Origin: Bacteroidetes bacterium ADurb.Bin013
Lineage (GTDB): Bacteria > Bacteroidota > Bacteroidia > Bacteroidales > UBA932
Direction of reading: 5' to 3'
Length of the DNA stretch: 64,000 bases
NCBI GenBank assembly: GCA_002071385.1
Contig: MWFB01000002.1
Location: 62,001-126,000, forward strand
This document shows positions 1 through 9,410 of this stretch, one piece after another (position 1 is the stretch's first letter; each line of letters opens with the position of its first letter). A program made the translations under genes and the position numbers. The notes under the pieces are model-generated. The model searched no databases and was not told where the DNA came from. It saw only the letters and a program-made list of their open reading frames with translations.

Positions 1-1
1 G

Positions 2-1120
2 GCCCTGTTTGAAGGACCGGCAGAAATGGTATTCATTACGGCAGGCATGGGAGGCGGTACCGGAACGGGAGCTGCCCCCGTAATAGCCAAGATAGCAAAA
101 GAAATGGATCTGTTGACCGTTGCCGTGGTAACCCTGCCTTTCCGCGATGAGGGAAGGGATTTCCTGAAACGGGCGCTGGACGGGATACAGGAATTGCAGC
201 AATATACAGATTCCATGATCATCATCGATAACGAAAAAATATACAGGTCTTATGGCGACCTCCCGATTTTTGAGGCATTCCAGAGAGCCGACGATATATT
301 AAAAACAGCCGTGAAGGGAATATCCGAGATCATTACGTGCCCGGGGTTCATCAATGTCGATTTTGCCGATGTGAAGATGGTCATGACACAAAGCGGCATG
401 GCCCTTATGGGAACAGGCTCGGGATCGGGCAAAGACAGGGCGCTGAAAGCCGTCGAATCGGCATTCACCTCGCCCCTGCTCAACGACGCCGATCTGACCC
501 GCTCTCGGAATGTGCTGATAAACATCACCTCGGGAAAAGAAAAAGCATTATCCATGACCGAATTGTCCCAGATAATGGGATATATTGCCGATTATACAGG
601 GGGTGCTTCCAATTTCAAGCGGGGAGTCCTTTGCGATCCCTCCATCCAGGACGAGATACGGGTAACGGTGATCGCTACCGGGTTCAGTATTCATTCACTT
701 CCTCCGATCGCCGTTTACGGAAATGATACAGAAAAAGAAAAAGCAAAGAAGGTTTCTGTATACCTGGACGGGGAATCTGCCCAAAACGAACACGAGGATC
801 CTTTACCGGGGCTGGTAGTCAGCCCTGCAGCCTTGGGCAATGGTGATTTCAAGGTCACAAACAATCCCCGTGTTTTCCAGGTAGAGCCTGTGGCCGTCCC
901 CGCCCCGGCTGTCCTCAACAAAAAGCCTGTCCTGATCCTGGAACCGAATCAGAACATAGCAGAACTGGAACAAATCCCGGCATACAAACGCAGACAGTCC
1001 GGTCATACCATGACAAATCCCTCCGAAATCGCCAAACCTTCCCCGAACAAAGTAGAGGAAAAAAACGGCCAGCAGTGGTTGAGTGCCGACAATGCATACA
1101 TACACCAAACACAAGACTGA
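2..1120 (+). CDS. ftsZ: Cell division protein FtsZ, C-terminal part (5' end outside window)
   Basis: Tubulin-like GTPase that forms the cytokinetic ring. The reading frame is open from the first bases, so roughly the first hundred residues lie upstream. The fragment (372 aa) shows the GTP-binding glycine loop GGGTGTG at fragment residues 17-23 and the T7-loop motif NVDFAD at about 118-123, which supplies the catalytic aspartate to the neighbouring subunit. After the globular core comes a Pro/Glu/Lys-rich variable linker of about 130 residues and a short C-terminal tail ending near NAYIHQTQD, the usual docking region for FtsZ partners. The stop codon is one base before the gltX start, so the two genes are probably co-transcribed. 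Identification is very secure. Confidence 0.97.
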   Translation, partial: ALFEGPAEMVFITAGMGGGTGTGAAPVIAKIAKEMDLLTVAVVTLPFRDEGRDFLKRALDGIQELQQYTDSMIIIDNEKIYRSYGDLPIFEAFQRADDILKTAVKGISEIITCPGFINVDFADVKMVMTQSGMALMGTGSGSGKDRALKAVESAFTSPLLNDADLTRSRNVLINITSGKEKALSMTELSQIMGYIADYTGGASNFKRGVLCDPSIQDEIRVTVIATGFSIHSLPPIAVYGNDTEKEKAKKVSVYLDGESAQNEHEDPLPGLVVSPAALGNGDFKVTNNPRVFQVEPVAVPAPAVLNKKPVLILEPNQNIAELEQIPAYKRRQSGHTMTNPSEIAKPSPNKVEEKNGQQWLSADNAYIHQTQD

Positions 1121-1121
1121 T

Positions 1122-2675
1122 ATGGCAACAACAAAAGTCAGGGTTCGTTTTGCCCCAAGCCCTACCGGGCCGCTCCACATGGGAGGCGTACGTACCGCGC
1201 TTTTCAATTACCTTTTTGCCAGGCAACAGGGCGGTACCTTTGTACTCCGTATTGAAGACACGGACATGCAACGGTATGTACCTGGAGCGGAAGAATATAT
1301 CATTGAATCACTCCGCTGGTGCGGTATCATGCCCGATGAAGGCATAGATGCCTCAGGCAAGGTGGTTACTGAACCATCACCGCTTCATCCCCATGCCCCT
1401 TACCGGCAGAGTGAACGCAAAGGCCTTTATGAAAAATACGCCCGTCAACTGGTCGACAGCAACCATGCCTATTATGCCTTTGATACACCGCATGAACTGG
1501 AATCATACCGGGAAGAAGCCGAAAGCCGGGGTCAAACGTTCATTTACAATCATGCATTCAGGAAAAAGACAGTCAATTCCCTGAACATGGATCCGGAAGA
1601 GGTGTCACGCAGGCTGGAGGAAAACAAGAACTGGGTCATCCGTTTCAAAGTTCCTGAAAACAAGATGGTAGCTATGCACGATCTGATCCGCGGCGAGGTA
1701 AGCGTACAAACCAACACACTGGATGATAAAGTGTTGTGGAAAGCACAAGACGGTCTGCCCACCTACCACCTGGCAAACATAGTGGACGATTACCTGATGC
1801 GCATAACCCATGTGATCCGCGGGGAAGAATGGCTCCCTTCGCTACCCCTGCATTATTTGCTGTATGAAGCTTTCGGATGGCAGGACCAGCGCCCCCTGTT
1901 TTCACATTTGCCCCTGTTGCTGAAACCCGATGGAAAGGGAAAACTGAGCAAGAGGGACGGAGACCGGCTGGGATTCCCTGTATTTCCCCTGGAGTGGACC
2001 AGCCCTTCCGGAGAAAAGTCCAGGGGATACCGTGAAGATGGTTACTACCCGGAAGCCTTTGTGAACATGATCGCTCTTCTGGGATGGAATCCGGGCACCG
2101 AGCAGGAGATCTTTTCCATGGAAGAACTTATTGCCTTGTTCTCCCTGGACCGGGTGATCAAATCTGGTGCCCGCTTCAACCCGGAAAAAGCCAAATGGTT
2201 CAATCAGCAATACCTGAGAAACCGCTCAGACAAGCAGTTGGCACAGGATTTCATGCCACTGCTCAGAAACAGGGGGATCAGCACTACTCCGCCCAAAGCA
2301 GAACAGGTGGTCTCTCTGATCCGGAACAGGGCCGATTTTGTACAGGATTTCTGGGATTTGTCGTATTATTTTTTCATACCTCCCGCATCTTATGATCCGG
2401 TCATGCAAAAAAAATACTGGAATCCTGAAATTCCTCCCGTCATGCTACGCGCCAGGGAGGTCCTGGAACGGTGTGTCCCCTTTGATGCCGGATCCATTGA
2501 ACAGGCATTGCACCGGTGGATAGAGGAGGAAGGGCTCAAAACGGGGCAGGTCATGAATGCGTTGAGACTGTGCCTGGTAGGAAAACCGCAGGGTCCGGGA
2601 CTGTCCGACATCATGTCGGTCATTGGAAAGGAAGACACACTCGGCCGGATAGATAACGCTATAAACATCTTGTAG
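1122..2675 (+). CDS. gltX: Glutamate--tRNA ligase
   Basis: Class I aminoacyl-tRNA synthetase charging tRNA-Glu (517 aa). The HIGH-type signature is in PSPTGPLHMGG at residues 12-22 and the KMSKS equivalent is KLSKR at 274-278. I chose the ATG at 1122, giving MATTKVRVRFAPS, because the conserved Rossmann strand follows at once; in-frame ATGs at 1083 and 1092 would add unconserved residues and overlap ftsZ. After KLSKR there is an insertion rich in Pro, Trp and charged residues (LGFPVFPLEWTS) that I associate with Bacteroidota GltX. Whether the enzyme is discriminating cannot be read here. The gene sits between ftsZ and a transporter gene that begins one base after its stop. Confidence 0.96.
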   Translation: MATTKVRVRFAPSPTGPLHMGGVRTALFNYLFARQQGGTFVLRIEDTDMQRYVPGAEEYIIESLRWCGIMPDEGIDASGKVVTEPSPLHPHAPYRQSERKGLYEKYARQLVDSNHAYYAFDTPHELESYREEAESRGQTFIYNHAFRKKTVNSLNMDPEEVSRRLEENKNWVIRFKVPENKMVAMHDLIRGEVSVQTNTLDDKVLWKAQDGLPTYHLANIVDDYLMRITHVIRGEEWLPSLPLHYLLYEAFGWQDQRPLFSHLPLLLKPDGKGKLSKRDGDRLGFPVFPLEWTSPSGEKSRGYREDGYYPEAFVNMIALLGWNPGTEQEIFSMEELIALFSLDRVIKSGARFNPEKAKWFNQQYLRNRSDKQLAQDFMPLLRNRGISTTPPKAEQVVSLIRNRADFVQDFWDLSYYFFIPPASYDPVMQKKYWNPEIPPVMLRAREVLERCVPFDAGSIEQALHRWIEEEGLKTGQVMNALRLCLVGKPQGPGLSDIMSVIGKEDTLGRIDNAINIL

Positions 2676-2676
2676 C

Positions 2677-3882
2677 ATGTCAGGAAAACCCCGTTGGTGG
2701 CCCCTGCTGGTAACGAATTTCCTTGGGGTATTTAACGACAATTATCTGAAAACACTAGCCTGTTTCATTGCTGTTTCATGGGTTGGCACTGAATATGAAG
2801 CCCCGCTTGTTTCACTGGCCGCCGGTTCACTGGTGGTCCCTTATGTCTTCCTTTCTCCCCTTGCCGGAAGGTGGGCCGTGGTTTTCAACAAACTTTCGGT
2901 AGTCAGGATAGCAAAGCTTGCCGAGGTCCCCATCATGCTGCTGGCCTCGGCGGGGTTCCTGGTTCACAGCGTCACGCTGGTAATGGTCTCCATCCTGCTG
3001 ATGGGGGTGCAAAGTTCCCTTTTCTCCCCTTCCAAATACGGGTTGATTCGGGATATCGGAGGCCAGGAAAACATTACCTTCGGAACGGGGAACATGGAAA
3101 TGGTTTCTTTCCTGGGCATGATCACGGGAACCATGATGGCTTCCTTTTTAGCCCAAAGCGTTCCTGCCTGGGGACTTTCCCTTACTTTCATGGCAATAGC
3201 AGCCGGAGGATGGGTCAGTTCCCTGTCCATCAGGGCAAAGGAAACACCTCCCGAAGAAAACGACAGGACCATCCGTCCTATACTGTTCATGGTGCAAAGC
3301 ATCGGGCAGGCAAGAAAGTACCGGGGTCTGAACCGGGTGATCCTGGCCCTGTCTGTCTTTTGGCTTATTGCCGGAATGATCCAGATGACATTGCTTGTGT
3401 ATTGCAGGAGGAATTTAGGCATGAGTGACCTGGAGACAGGTTTTGTGCTTACGGCAGCTGCCGTGGGAACCGGCATGGGTTGTTTCTTTTCCGGTATTGT
3501 TTCAGAGAAAGTGGACAATAGATTACTGGTTCCCCTGAGCGGTCTTTCCATCACCCTGTTGTTCCTTTTTATGTATTTCTTCCCGGTCAGAGGATTTTTC
3601 TTTGGCTTTTTGTTCTTTATCACCGGGATCTTATGTGGTTTTTACAAGGTGCCTTTTGATGCGGCCATCATCAGGAAGGTTCCTGGACGCAACCTGGGCC
3701 ATATGCTGGGCTACTCCAATCAAATGTCTTTTCTTTTCATACTGGCCGCTTCGGCCGTCTTTGCCATAATCAGCCGGTATGCAGAAACACGTGCCGTATT
3801 CTTGTTCCTGGGAACGCTCATGGGACTTACCACCCTTTTTGTGGTTTTTTCTAAGTATCTTTGGAGCACAAAACAGGAATGA
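2677..3882 (+). CDS. MFS transporter, LplT-like (lysophospholipid transporter family)
   Basis: Integral membrane protein of 401 aa with about twelve hydrophobic segments. The N-terminal motif FNDNYLK near residues 19-25 and the loop motif QSSLFSPSKYGLIRDI after the fourth segment are typical of the LplT/AAS-associated branch of the major facilitator superfamily, which flips lysophospholipids inward for re-acylation. No acyltransferase or acyl-ACP synthetase partner (Aas) is fused to it or adjacent, so substrate assignment is inference. It starts one base after the gltX stop, and its stop codon overlaps the rmlC start (ATGA), pointing to one transcript. Confidence 0.8.
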   Translation: MSGKPRWWPLLVTNFLGVFNDNYLKTLACFIAVSWVGTEYEAPLVSLAAGSLVVPYVFLSPLAGRWAVVFNKLSVVRIAKLAEVPIMLLASAGFLVHSVTLVMVSILLMGVQSSLFSPSKYGLIRDIGGQENITFGTGNMEMVSFLGMITGTMMASFLAQSVPAWGLSLTFMAIAAGGWVSSLSIRAKETPPEENDRTIRPILFMVQSIGQARKYRGLNRVILALSVFWLIAGMIQMTLLVYCRRNLGMSDLETGFVLTAAAVGTGMGCFFSGIVSEKVDNRLLVPLSGLSITLLFLFMYFFPVRGFFFGFLFFITGILCGFYKVPFDAAIIRKVPGRNLGHMLGYSNQMSFLFILAASAVFAIISRYAETRAVFLFLGTLMGLTTLFVVFSKYLWSTKQE

Positions 3883-4415
3883 TGGTATTTGAAGAAACTG
3901 CAATAAAAGGTATCTGGATCATCACCCCGCGTGTTATTGTCGACAAGAGGGGTTATTTTATGGAATCGTACCTTAAGGAGGAACTGGAGAAAAGAGTCGG
4001 GCCTGTTGATTTTGTACAGGAAAATGAGTCCCTATCACATTTTGGTGTAACCAGGGGCCTTCATTTCCAGAAAGAGCCCTATGCCCAGTCCAAGTTTATC
4101 CGCGTGGTGGACGGTGAGATTTTTGATGTGGCTGTGGATATAAGGGAAAATTCACACACCAGGGGTCGCTGTTTTCATCTGCATCTGAGCTCGGAAAACA
4201 AGAAGCAGCTATTCATACCAAAAGGTTTCGCCCACGGTTTTTGTGTTTTGACTCCCAGGGCTATAGTCCAGTATAAGACAGACGAGCGCTATAATCCCGC
4301 CTCGGAAGGAATATATCGTTATGATTCTCCTGCCCTGGGGATTCCATGGCCCCTTTCGCCCGGCCAGATGATACTTTCATCAAGGGACCGGGAGGCACAA
4401 CCCTTTGTATTGTAA
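3879..4415 (+). CDS. rmlC: dTDP-4-dehydrorhamnose 3,5-epimerase family protein
   Basis: RmlC-type cupin (178 aa) that epimerises C3 and C5 of dTDP-4-keto-6-deoxyglucose in dTDP-rhamnose synthesis. Family features present: RGYFMESY near the N terminus, GVTRGLHFQ with the catalytic His, VDGEIFDVAVDIR, the IPKGFAHGF strand, and the YKTDERYNP stretch holding the substrate Tyr. Start chosen at the ATG overlapping the upstream stop; a second ATG follows immediately. The other dTDP-rhamnose genes (rmlA, rmlB, rmlD) are not in the window, so this is a stand-alone copy between a transporter gene and truB. Confidence 0.9.
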   Translation: MMVFEETAIKGIWIITPRVIVDKRGYFMESYLKEELEKRVGPVDFVQENESLSHFGVTRGLHFQKEPYAQSKFIRVVDGEIFDVAVDIRENSHTRGRCFHLHLSSENKKQLFIPKGFAHGFCVLTPRAIVQYKTDERYNPASEGIYRYDSPALGIPWPLSPGQMILSSRDREAQPFVL

Positions 4416-4418
4416 AAA

Positions 4419-5150
4419 ATGCTGGTACTTGACAGATATACATTATCCGGTCCTGTTCCCGGACCGGAGACAGTGCTTGAGGAGGGGATGATCATTTGCA
4501 TGGACAAACCCCTGGAATGGACATCGGCAGATGTGGTCAGAAAGATCAGGTTCCGGCTCCAGCGTCGCTGGCATATCAAAAAAATCAAGGTGGGACATAC
4601 CGGGACACTTGATCCCCTGGCCACCGGCCTGCTGATCATCTGCACGGGCAAGGCTACCAGGCTGGCGGACACAATGCAGGCGCAGGATAAGGAATATGTG
4701 GCCGGGATCACTTTCGGGGCCACAACTCCGTCCTGCGACCTGGAACACGAGATTGACGCTGTATATCCCTGGGAGCATATCGACAGGAACTCCCTGGAAA
4801 AAGCCTTGGAAGGTTTTCTTGGAGAACAACTCCAGGTACCACCGGTCTACTCGGCCAAGGTCATTGACGGCATGCGGGCCTACGAGTTTGCCAGACAAGG
4901 GATGGAAACGCCGGAAATGAAAAAGAATCCGGTTCAAATCCATCTGCTGGAAATAAAAGACTATGTGCCCCCACTGCTTACCTTACGCATCAAGTGCAGT
5001 AAAGGCACATATATCCGTGCTCTGGCAAGGGATCTGGGTGTGGCACTGGGCAGTGGCGCCTACCTGTCCTCTCTGCGCCGTTCGGCTTCTGGTCCTTACA
5101 AAGCAGAGGATGCGATCTCCATAGAAGAATTTGAAACTTTCTTCGGCTAA
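4419..5150 (+). CDS. truB: tRNA pseudouridine(55) synthase TruB
   Basis: Makes pseudouridine 55 in the T-loop of most tRNAs. The 243-aa protein has the DKPLEWTS motif near residue 29 and the catalytic-Asp motif GHTGTLDPLATGLL near 64-77, followed by the KEYVAGITFG and CSKGTYIRALARDLG motifs. It lacks a C-terminal PUA domain, which is common for shorter TruB versions. It starts three bases after rmlC and is the last gene before a 63-bp gap, so it probably ends or nearly ends the ftsZ-led run. Confidence 0.96.
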   Translation: MLVLDRYTLSGPVPGPETVLEEGMIICMDKPLEWTSADVVRKIRFRLQRRWHIKKIKVGHTGTLDPLATGLLIICTGKATRLADTMQAQDKEYVAGITFGATTPSCDLEHEIDAVYPWEHIDRNSLEKALEGFLGEQLQVPPVYSAKVIDGMRAYEFARQGMETPEMKKNPVQIHLLEIKDYVPPLLTLRIKCSKGTYIRALARDLGVALGSGAYLSSLRRSASGPYKAEDAISIEEFETFFG

Positions 5151-5213
5151 TTGAAACTTTTTTGTTTTTTTTACGTATAATACGTCGCTTATCTATTTAC
5201 AAAAAACGACTGT

Positions 5214-6263
5214 ATGAAGCTTTCACAATTCAATTTCGACCTGCCTCATTCTCTTATCGCCAGCCGTCCGGCAACCAACCGTGATGAATCCCGCATGATG
5301 GTTTTGAATAAAAAAACCGGTGCCCTAGACCATATGGTATTCAAGGATATCATAACCCTGATGCAGGAGCATGATGTTGTAATCTTCAATAATACAAAAG
5401 TGTTTCCTGCGCGCCTTCATGGAAATAAGGAAAAAACCGGAGCCGAAATTGAGGTGTTCCTGCTTCGTGAACTCAACAAAGACCAGCGCCTGTGGGATGT
5501 TCTGGTAGATCCGGCACGAAAGATCCGCATTGGCAACAAGCTGTATTTTGGTGAAAATGACGCATTGGTTGCCGAGGTGATCGACAACACCACATCACGT
5601 GGAAGGACACTGCGGTTCCTGTGCGACGGTACTTACGACAATTTCAAAACCACCCTGTTGCGGCTGGGAGAAATGCCTATTCCCAAATGGATCCGTAAAC
5701 ATACAGAGCCTTTTGACCAGGAACGGTATCAATCTGTTTTTGCCAAGGTGGAGGGAGCGGTCGCTGCTCCCGACGGCGCTCTCCATTTCAGCAAGGAACT
5801 TCTCAAGCGCATGGCGATCAAAGGGGTTATCAGCACGGAAATAACACTGCACATGGGCATGGGGCATTTCCGGACAGTAGACGTTGAAGACCTGTCAAAA
5901 CATAAAATGGATTCGGAACCGGTGGTGATATCCCCATCCACCGCACAGATCATTAACCATGCGAAAGCGTCAGGCAACCGTGTTTTTGCGACAGGGATAG
6001 ATGTGCTCCGGGCTGTTGAAACTCACGTGACTACCAAGAGAGAAGTAACGGCATTCGAGGGCTGGACCAATAAGTTCATTTTCCCCCCTTACGATTTCTA
6101 CATTCCCAATGCACTGATTACCAATTTCCATCTTCCCCAATCCACCATGCTCATGTTTGTGGCTGCCTTTGGAGGTTATGATACGGTCATGAAGGCTTAT
6201 AAGACGGCAGTCAAAGAAAAATACCATTTCGGAGCGTACGGCGATGCCATGTTGATTATTTAG
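5214..6263 (+). CDS. queA: S-adenosylmethionine:tRNA ribosyltransferase-isomerase QueA
   Basis: Transfers the ribosyl part of SAM to 7-aminomethyl-7-deazaguanine in tRNA, giving epoxyqueuosine. The protein is 349 aa, full family length, and begins [11 protein letters not shown] as QueA proteins do; it contains [20 protein letters not shown] and, near the C terminus, FIFPPYDF followed by [11 protein letters not shown]. The gap before it (5151-5213) is AT-rich and probably promoter-bearing, but I see no clean TAnnTTTG box there. The other queuosine genes are not in the window. Confidence 0.96.
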   Translation: MKLSQFNFDLPHSLIASRPATNRDESRMMVLNKKTGALDHMVFKDIITLMQEHDVVIFNNTKVFPARLHGNKEKTGAEIEVFLLRELNKDQRLWDVLVDPARKIRIGNKLYFGENDALVAEVIDNTTSRGRTLRFLCDGTYDNFKTTLLRLGEMPIPKWIRKHTEPFDQERYQSVFAKVEGAVAAPDGALHFSKELLKRMAIKGVISTEITLHMGMGHFRTVDVEDLSKHKMDSEPVVISPSTAQIINHAKASGNRVFATGIDVLRAVETHVTTKREVTAFEGWTNKFIFPPYDFYIPNALITNFHLPQSTMLMFVAAFGGYDTVMKAYKTAVKEKYHFGAYGDAMLII

Positions 6264-6274
6264 TCGATTTCCAC

Positions 6275-6282
6275 TATATTTG
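6275..6282 (+). promoter_or_regulatory. Putative -7 box (TATATTTG) of dprA
   Basis: Exact match to the Bacteroidota -7 consensus TAnnTTTG. Only three bases (GGA) separate it from the dprA ATG, so a transcript from it would have almost no leader. A GTTG at 6251-6254 lies at about the right distance for a -33 element. Confidence 0.4.
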
Positions 6283-6285
6283 GGA

Positions 6286-7398
6286 ATGATCTGTGGAGAA
6301 GAGGAATTCAGCATTTGTGCCCTGAGTCTGTGCATGAGATATGAGGGAGGTCTGGCACGGAGGCTGTATGATCATTATGGCAGCGCCCGCACCGTTTTCA
6401 GCCGGCCGCTCCCGGAACTGGTCTGTCACAAGGGGATGCGAAGAAGCATCGTGGAAAAAATGACCGACCCTTCCCTCCCTGAACAGGTATCGGATGTTTT
6501 GCAATGGCTGAGATCTGTCAATATCCGGACCGTCTTCCTGTACGATGACGAATATCCCTACAGGCTGCGGGAATGCCCCGATGCCCCGCTGCTTCTATAC
6601 GTGGCGGGACAATCCGTGCTCAACGAAGGCCCTGTCTTGTCGGTTGTGGGAACGCGTAAAGCCACCCCGTATGGAAAAGCCCTCTGCAGGGAGATCATAT
6701 CCGGTTTCAAACCTTTGGGGATCAAGCCTGTAATTGTGAGCGGGCTGGCCTTTGGAATAGACATAACAGCGCACAGGGCAGCTCTGGAGAATGACCTGAC
6801 AACAGTAACCGTCCTGCCTACAGGTATTGACACCATCTATCCCCCGGCTCACCTGGATATTGCCCTCCGGATCCTGGAACGTGGTGCCGTGTTGAGTGAA
6901 TTCCCTCCCAAAACTCCCGGGAACCGCAAGAATTTCTTGCAGCGGAACAGGATCATTGCAGGACTGGCAGACGCCACCCTGGTGGTGGAATCAAAAGCCG
7001 ATGGAGGGGCTCAGATCACCGTGCACCATGCATTGGGTTATGCAAGAGATGTGCTGGCTGTTCCGGGCAGGCCTTCCGATGTTTGCTCGCAGGGATGCAA
7101 CAACCTTATCAGGATGAACAAGGCGGCGCTTGTAACCTCGGCCCGGGAAATAGCAGAGGCCATGCAATGGGAAGTGAGTGGAAAAGAGCTGCAGGTAGCG
7201 CAACAAGAACTCTTTGATTCCTTGGACGATAAGGATAGGCAGATTATTGTCCACATCCGGGAAAACGGAGGAGATATCAATGACATGGGGGAAAGCCTGA
7301 ATATCCCTTTTCCCGAACTTTCGGCCCGTCTTGTACAACTCCAGGTGAAAGGCGCGGTAGATTGTCATGATAATAAAGAATACAACTCACTCATATGA
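6286..7398 (+). CDS. dprA: DNA-processing protein DprA
   Basis: DprA/Smf family (370 aa): binds incoming single-stranded DNA and loads RecA during transformation, and is widely kept in non-competent bacteria. Order seen: an N-terminal helical domain with helix-hairpin-helix character, then the Rossmann-like core with VGTRKATPYG near residue 123, GLAFGIDITAHRAAL near 155, LPTGIDTIYP near 177, and QRNRIIAGLADATLVVE near 223, then a C-terminal winged-helix-like stretch. ATG at 6286 was preferred over the in-frame TTG at 6280. The stop overlaps the tatD start (ATGA), so dprA, tatD and ansA form a tight unit. Confidence 0.95.
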   Translation: MICGEEEFSICALSLCMRYEGGLARRLYDHYGSARTVFSRPLPELVCHKGMRRSIVEKMTDPSLPEQVSDVLQWLRSVNIRTVFLYDDEYPYRLRECPDAPLLLYVAGQSVLNEGPVLSVVGTRKATPYGKALCREIISGFKPLGIKPVIVSGLAFGIDITAHRAALENDLTTVTVLPTGIDTIYPPAHLDIALRILERGAVLSEFPPKTPGNRKNFLQRNRIIAGLADATLVVESKADGGAQITVHHALGYARDVLAVPGRPSDVCSQGCNNLIRMNKAALVTSAREIAEAMQWEVSGKELQVAQQELFDSLDDKDRQIIVHIRENGGDINDMGESLNIPFPELSARLVQLQVKGAVDCHDNKEYNSLI

Positions 7399-8162
7399 TA
7401 GACACACACGTACACCTATACGACCAGGCATTTGACACAGACAGGGACCTGGTGGTGGAAAGGGCAAAGAACACAGGCGTACGCCATTGTATACTCCCGG
7501 CCATAGACAAAAGCAGCTTCAGGGCCCAGCAGGAGTGCCTGGCGCGTTATCCGTGGTTCTGCCACAAAGCCTCGGGCCTCCACCCCACTTCTGTCAATAC
7601 AGATTTCAGAAAAGAGCTTGATTTCGCATACAGTAACCTGGAAGGCGCCGTAGCCATAGGAGAAGTGGGACTGGACGGTTACTGGTCAAGGGAATTTATG
7701 GAAGAACAGATCCTCGCCCTGGAAGAACAGGTTCAATGGGCCCGTGAAAAGGACCTGCCCCTGATCATACACTCCCGTTCTTCGTTCCCTGAGCTGCTGT
7801 CCACGTTGAAAAAATGCCGGTATCCCGGCATGCGAGGGATCCTTCATGCCTGGTCTGGAAGCGCGGAAGTCTTCCGGGAAGCAAACCGTTACGGACATTT
7901 TCTGATGGGGATCGGGGGGGTGATCACTTACAGCAACGCACGCCTGGCGGGGGTGGTGCAGGAGTTCGATCTGGCCCAGATCGTTCTGGAAACCGATGCC
8001 CCCTGGCTAAGTCCGGTTCCCTTCCGCGGAAAGAGGAATGAAAGCGCTTATTTAAAATATATTGCCGAAAAACTGGCTCAGTTGAAGGATGTTAGTGCTG
8101 AAAAAGTAGTTGGACAAACCACGCAAAATGCATTATCTTTGTTTTTTGGCGTAAAAAAATGA
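7395..8162 (+). CDS. tatD: TatD family metal-dependent hydrolase
   Basis: TIM-barrel metallohydrolase (255 aa) of the TatD/YcfH/YjjV group, 3'-5' nucleases or deoxyribonucleases. The metal site is visible as IDTHVHLYD at the N terminus (DxHxH), AIGEVGLDGYW near residue 75 (Glu ligand), LIIHSRSS near 118, LHAWSGS near 146 and LETDAPWLSP near 198 (Asp ligand). A four-base overlap joins it to dprA before and ansA after. The exact substrate is not resolvable. Confidence 0.92.
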   Translation: MIDTHVHLYDQAFDTDRDLVVERAKNTGVRHCILPAIDKSSFRAQQECLARYPWFCHKASGLHPTSVNTDFRKELDFAYSNLEGAVAIGEVGLDGYWSREFMEEQILALEEQVQWAREKDLPLIIHSRSSFPELLSTLKKCRYPGMRGILHAWSGSAEVFREANRYGHFLMGIGGVITYSNARLAGVVQEFDLAQIVLETDAPWLSPVPFRGKRNESAYLKYIAEKLAQLKDVSAEKVVGQTTQNALSLFFGVKK

Positions 8163-9190
8163 ATACATCGTCCATTCTCGTTATTTACACGGGAGGAACC
8201 ATAGGCATGAAAGCACACCCCATGACCGGAGAGTTGGTCCCCTTTCGTTTTGAACATGTCCTGGAAGAAGTCCCGGAATTGAGAAAATTCGGATTCAGGA
8301 TTGACACCCATTCCTTTGACCCTGTTATTGATTCTTCCGATATTTTCCCTGAATTCTGGATTAGACTGGCCCTTCTTATTGAAGGGCAATACGACAAGTA
8401 CGATGGTTTCGTTGTTCTGCACGGGACCGACACCATGAGCTATTCTGCGTCTGCCCTGAGTTTCATGTTGGAAAATCTGGAAAAACCGGTCATTTTTACC
8501 GGCAGCCAGCTTCCCATTGGATTACCGAGGACAGATGGCAAGGAAAATTTCATATCAGCCGTTGAGATAGCAGCCGAAAAAGACAGGGAAGGACACGCCA
8601 TAGTCCCCGAAGTGTGCATATTCTTCCAGGACGAATTGTTTCGCGGGAACAGGACCTTCAAGTATAATGCAGAGGAATTCAGGGCTTTCCGCTCACCAAA
8701 CCACCCCCCCCTGGCAGAAGCCGGAATTCATATAAAATATAACCACAAATACATCCGGTATCCGGACACTTGGGGAAAAAAGCTCCGGATACACACCCGG
8801 CTTGGAACAGACATTGCCATTCTCAAGATTTTTCCAGGCACAGAAAAAAGGGTGGTGGAAGCCGTCCTGGGCATTGAAGGTTTACGGGCAGTGATCCTGG
8901 AAACCTACGGACAGGGGAATGCCCCGTCTGTAAAGTGGTTGCTTGAATTGCTCTCTGCAGCTGTAAGCAAGGGGATCATCATCCTGAACATTACCCAGTG
9001 CCCGGCCGGAAGCGTCTCCATGAATTCGTATGCATGCGGTGCCAGGCTTCAGGAAGCTGGCGTACTGAGCGGTTACGACATGACAACAGAAGCGGCTGTG
9101 ACAAAAATCATGTTATTAACAGGTCTTTTTTCTGATAATGTGCGTGTTAAATATTTTCTTTCACAGTCTTTAAATGGCGAATTTTCTTAA
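8159..9190 (+). CDS. ansA: Type I (cytoplasmic) L-asparaginase
   Basis: Hydrolyses asparagine to aspartate and ammonia. The first catalytic threonine is in YTGGTIGM at about residues 9-16 and the second in LHGTDTMSYSA near 87-97, with the FTGSQLPIG and TDGKEN substrate-site motifs following. Lack of a signal peptide and the 343-aa length fit the cytoplasmic type I form. The ATG overlaps the tatD stop. It is the last gene of the first run; the following 65 bp lead to a tRNA gene. Confidence 0.93.
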   Translation: MNTSSILVIYTGGTIGMKAHPMTGELVPFRFEHVLEEVPELRKFGFRIDTHSFDPVIDSSDIFPEFWIRLALLIEGQYDKYDGFVVLHGTDTMSYSASALSFMLENLEKPVIFTGSQLPIGLPRTDGKENFISAVEIAAEKDREGHAIVPEVCIFFQDELFRGNRTFKYNAEEFRAFRSPNHPPLAEAGIHIKYNHKYIRYPDTWGKKLRIHTRLGTDIAILKIFPGTEKRVVEAVLGIEGLRAVILETYGQGNAPSVKWLLELLSAAVSKGIIILNITQCPAGSVSMNSYACGARLQEAGVLSGYDMTTEAAVTKIMLLTGLFSDNVRVKYFLSQSLNGEFS

Positions 9191-9255
9191 ATATGCTTGG
9201 ATTAAAACTTTTTTCTGTAACTTGCGCTACTTTTTGTAAATACTTAATTATAAAA

Positions 9256-9344
9256 GGAGAGGTGGCCGAGTTGGTCTAAGGCGCGCGCCTGGAAAGTGCG
9301 TAAACTCCAAAAGGGTTTCGCGGGTTCGAATCCCGCCTTCTCCG
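9256..9344 (+). tRNA. tRNA-Ser (anticodon GGA)
   Basis: All arms can be drawn by eye. The acceptor stem pairs GGAGAGG with CTTCTCC (one G-U pair), with discriminator G. The anticodon stem CGCGC/GTGCG encloses loop CTGGAAA, giving anticodon GGA at 9291-9293, which reads UCC and UCU. A long class II variable arm (AAACTC with GGGTTT) is diagnostic of Ser or Leu, and the T arm is GCGGG-TTCGAAT-CCCGC. CCA is not encoded. Upstream, TAACTTGC (9218-9225) or TACTTTTT (9228-9235) may be a weak -7 box. No terminator follows before exbB. Confidence 0.95.
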
Positions 9345-9410
9345 CAAGCAGGAAAAAATAAAGAAAACGTTTGACTACTATAAATTCTTAACTCTAATTA
9401 TTCAACAGAA

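Noticed and set aside
5151-5181. E. coli-like promoter (TTGAAA at 5151, TATAAT at 5176) before queA
   Set aside because: The 19-bp spacing is poor and Bacteroidota primary sigma factor uses TTTG/TAnnTTTG. The match is likely chance in AT-rich DNA.
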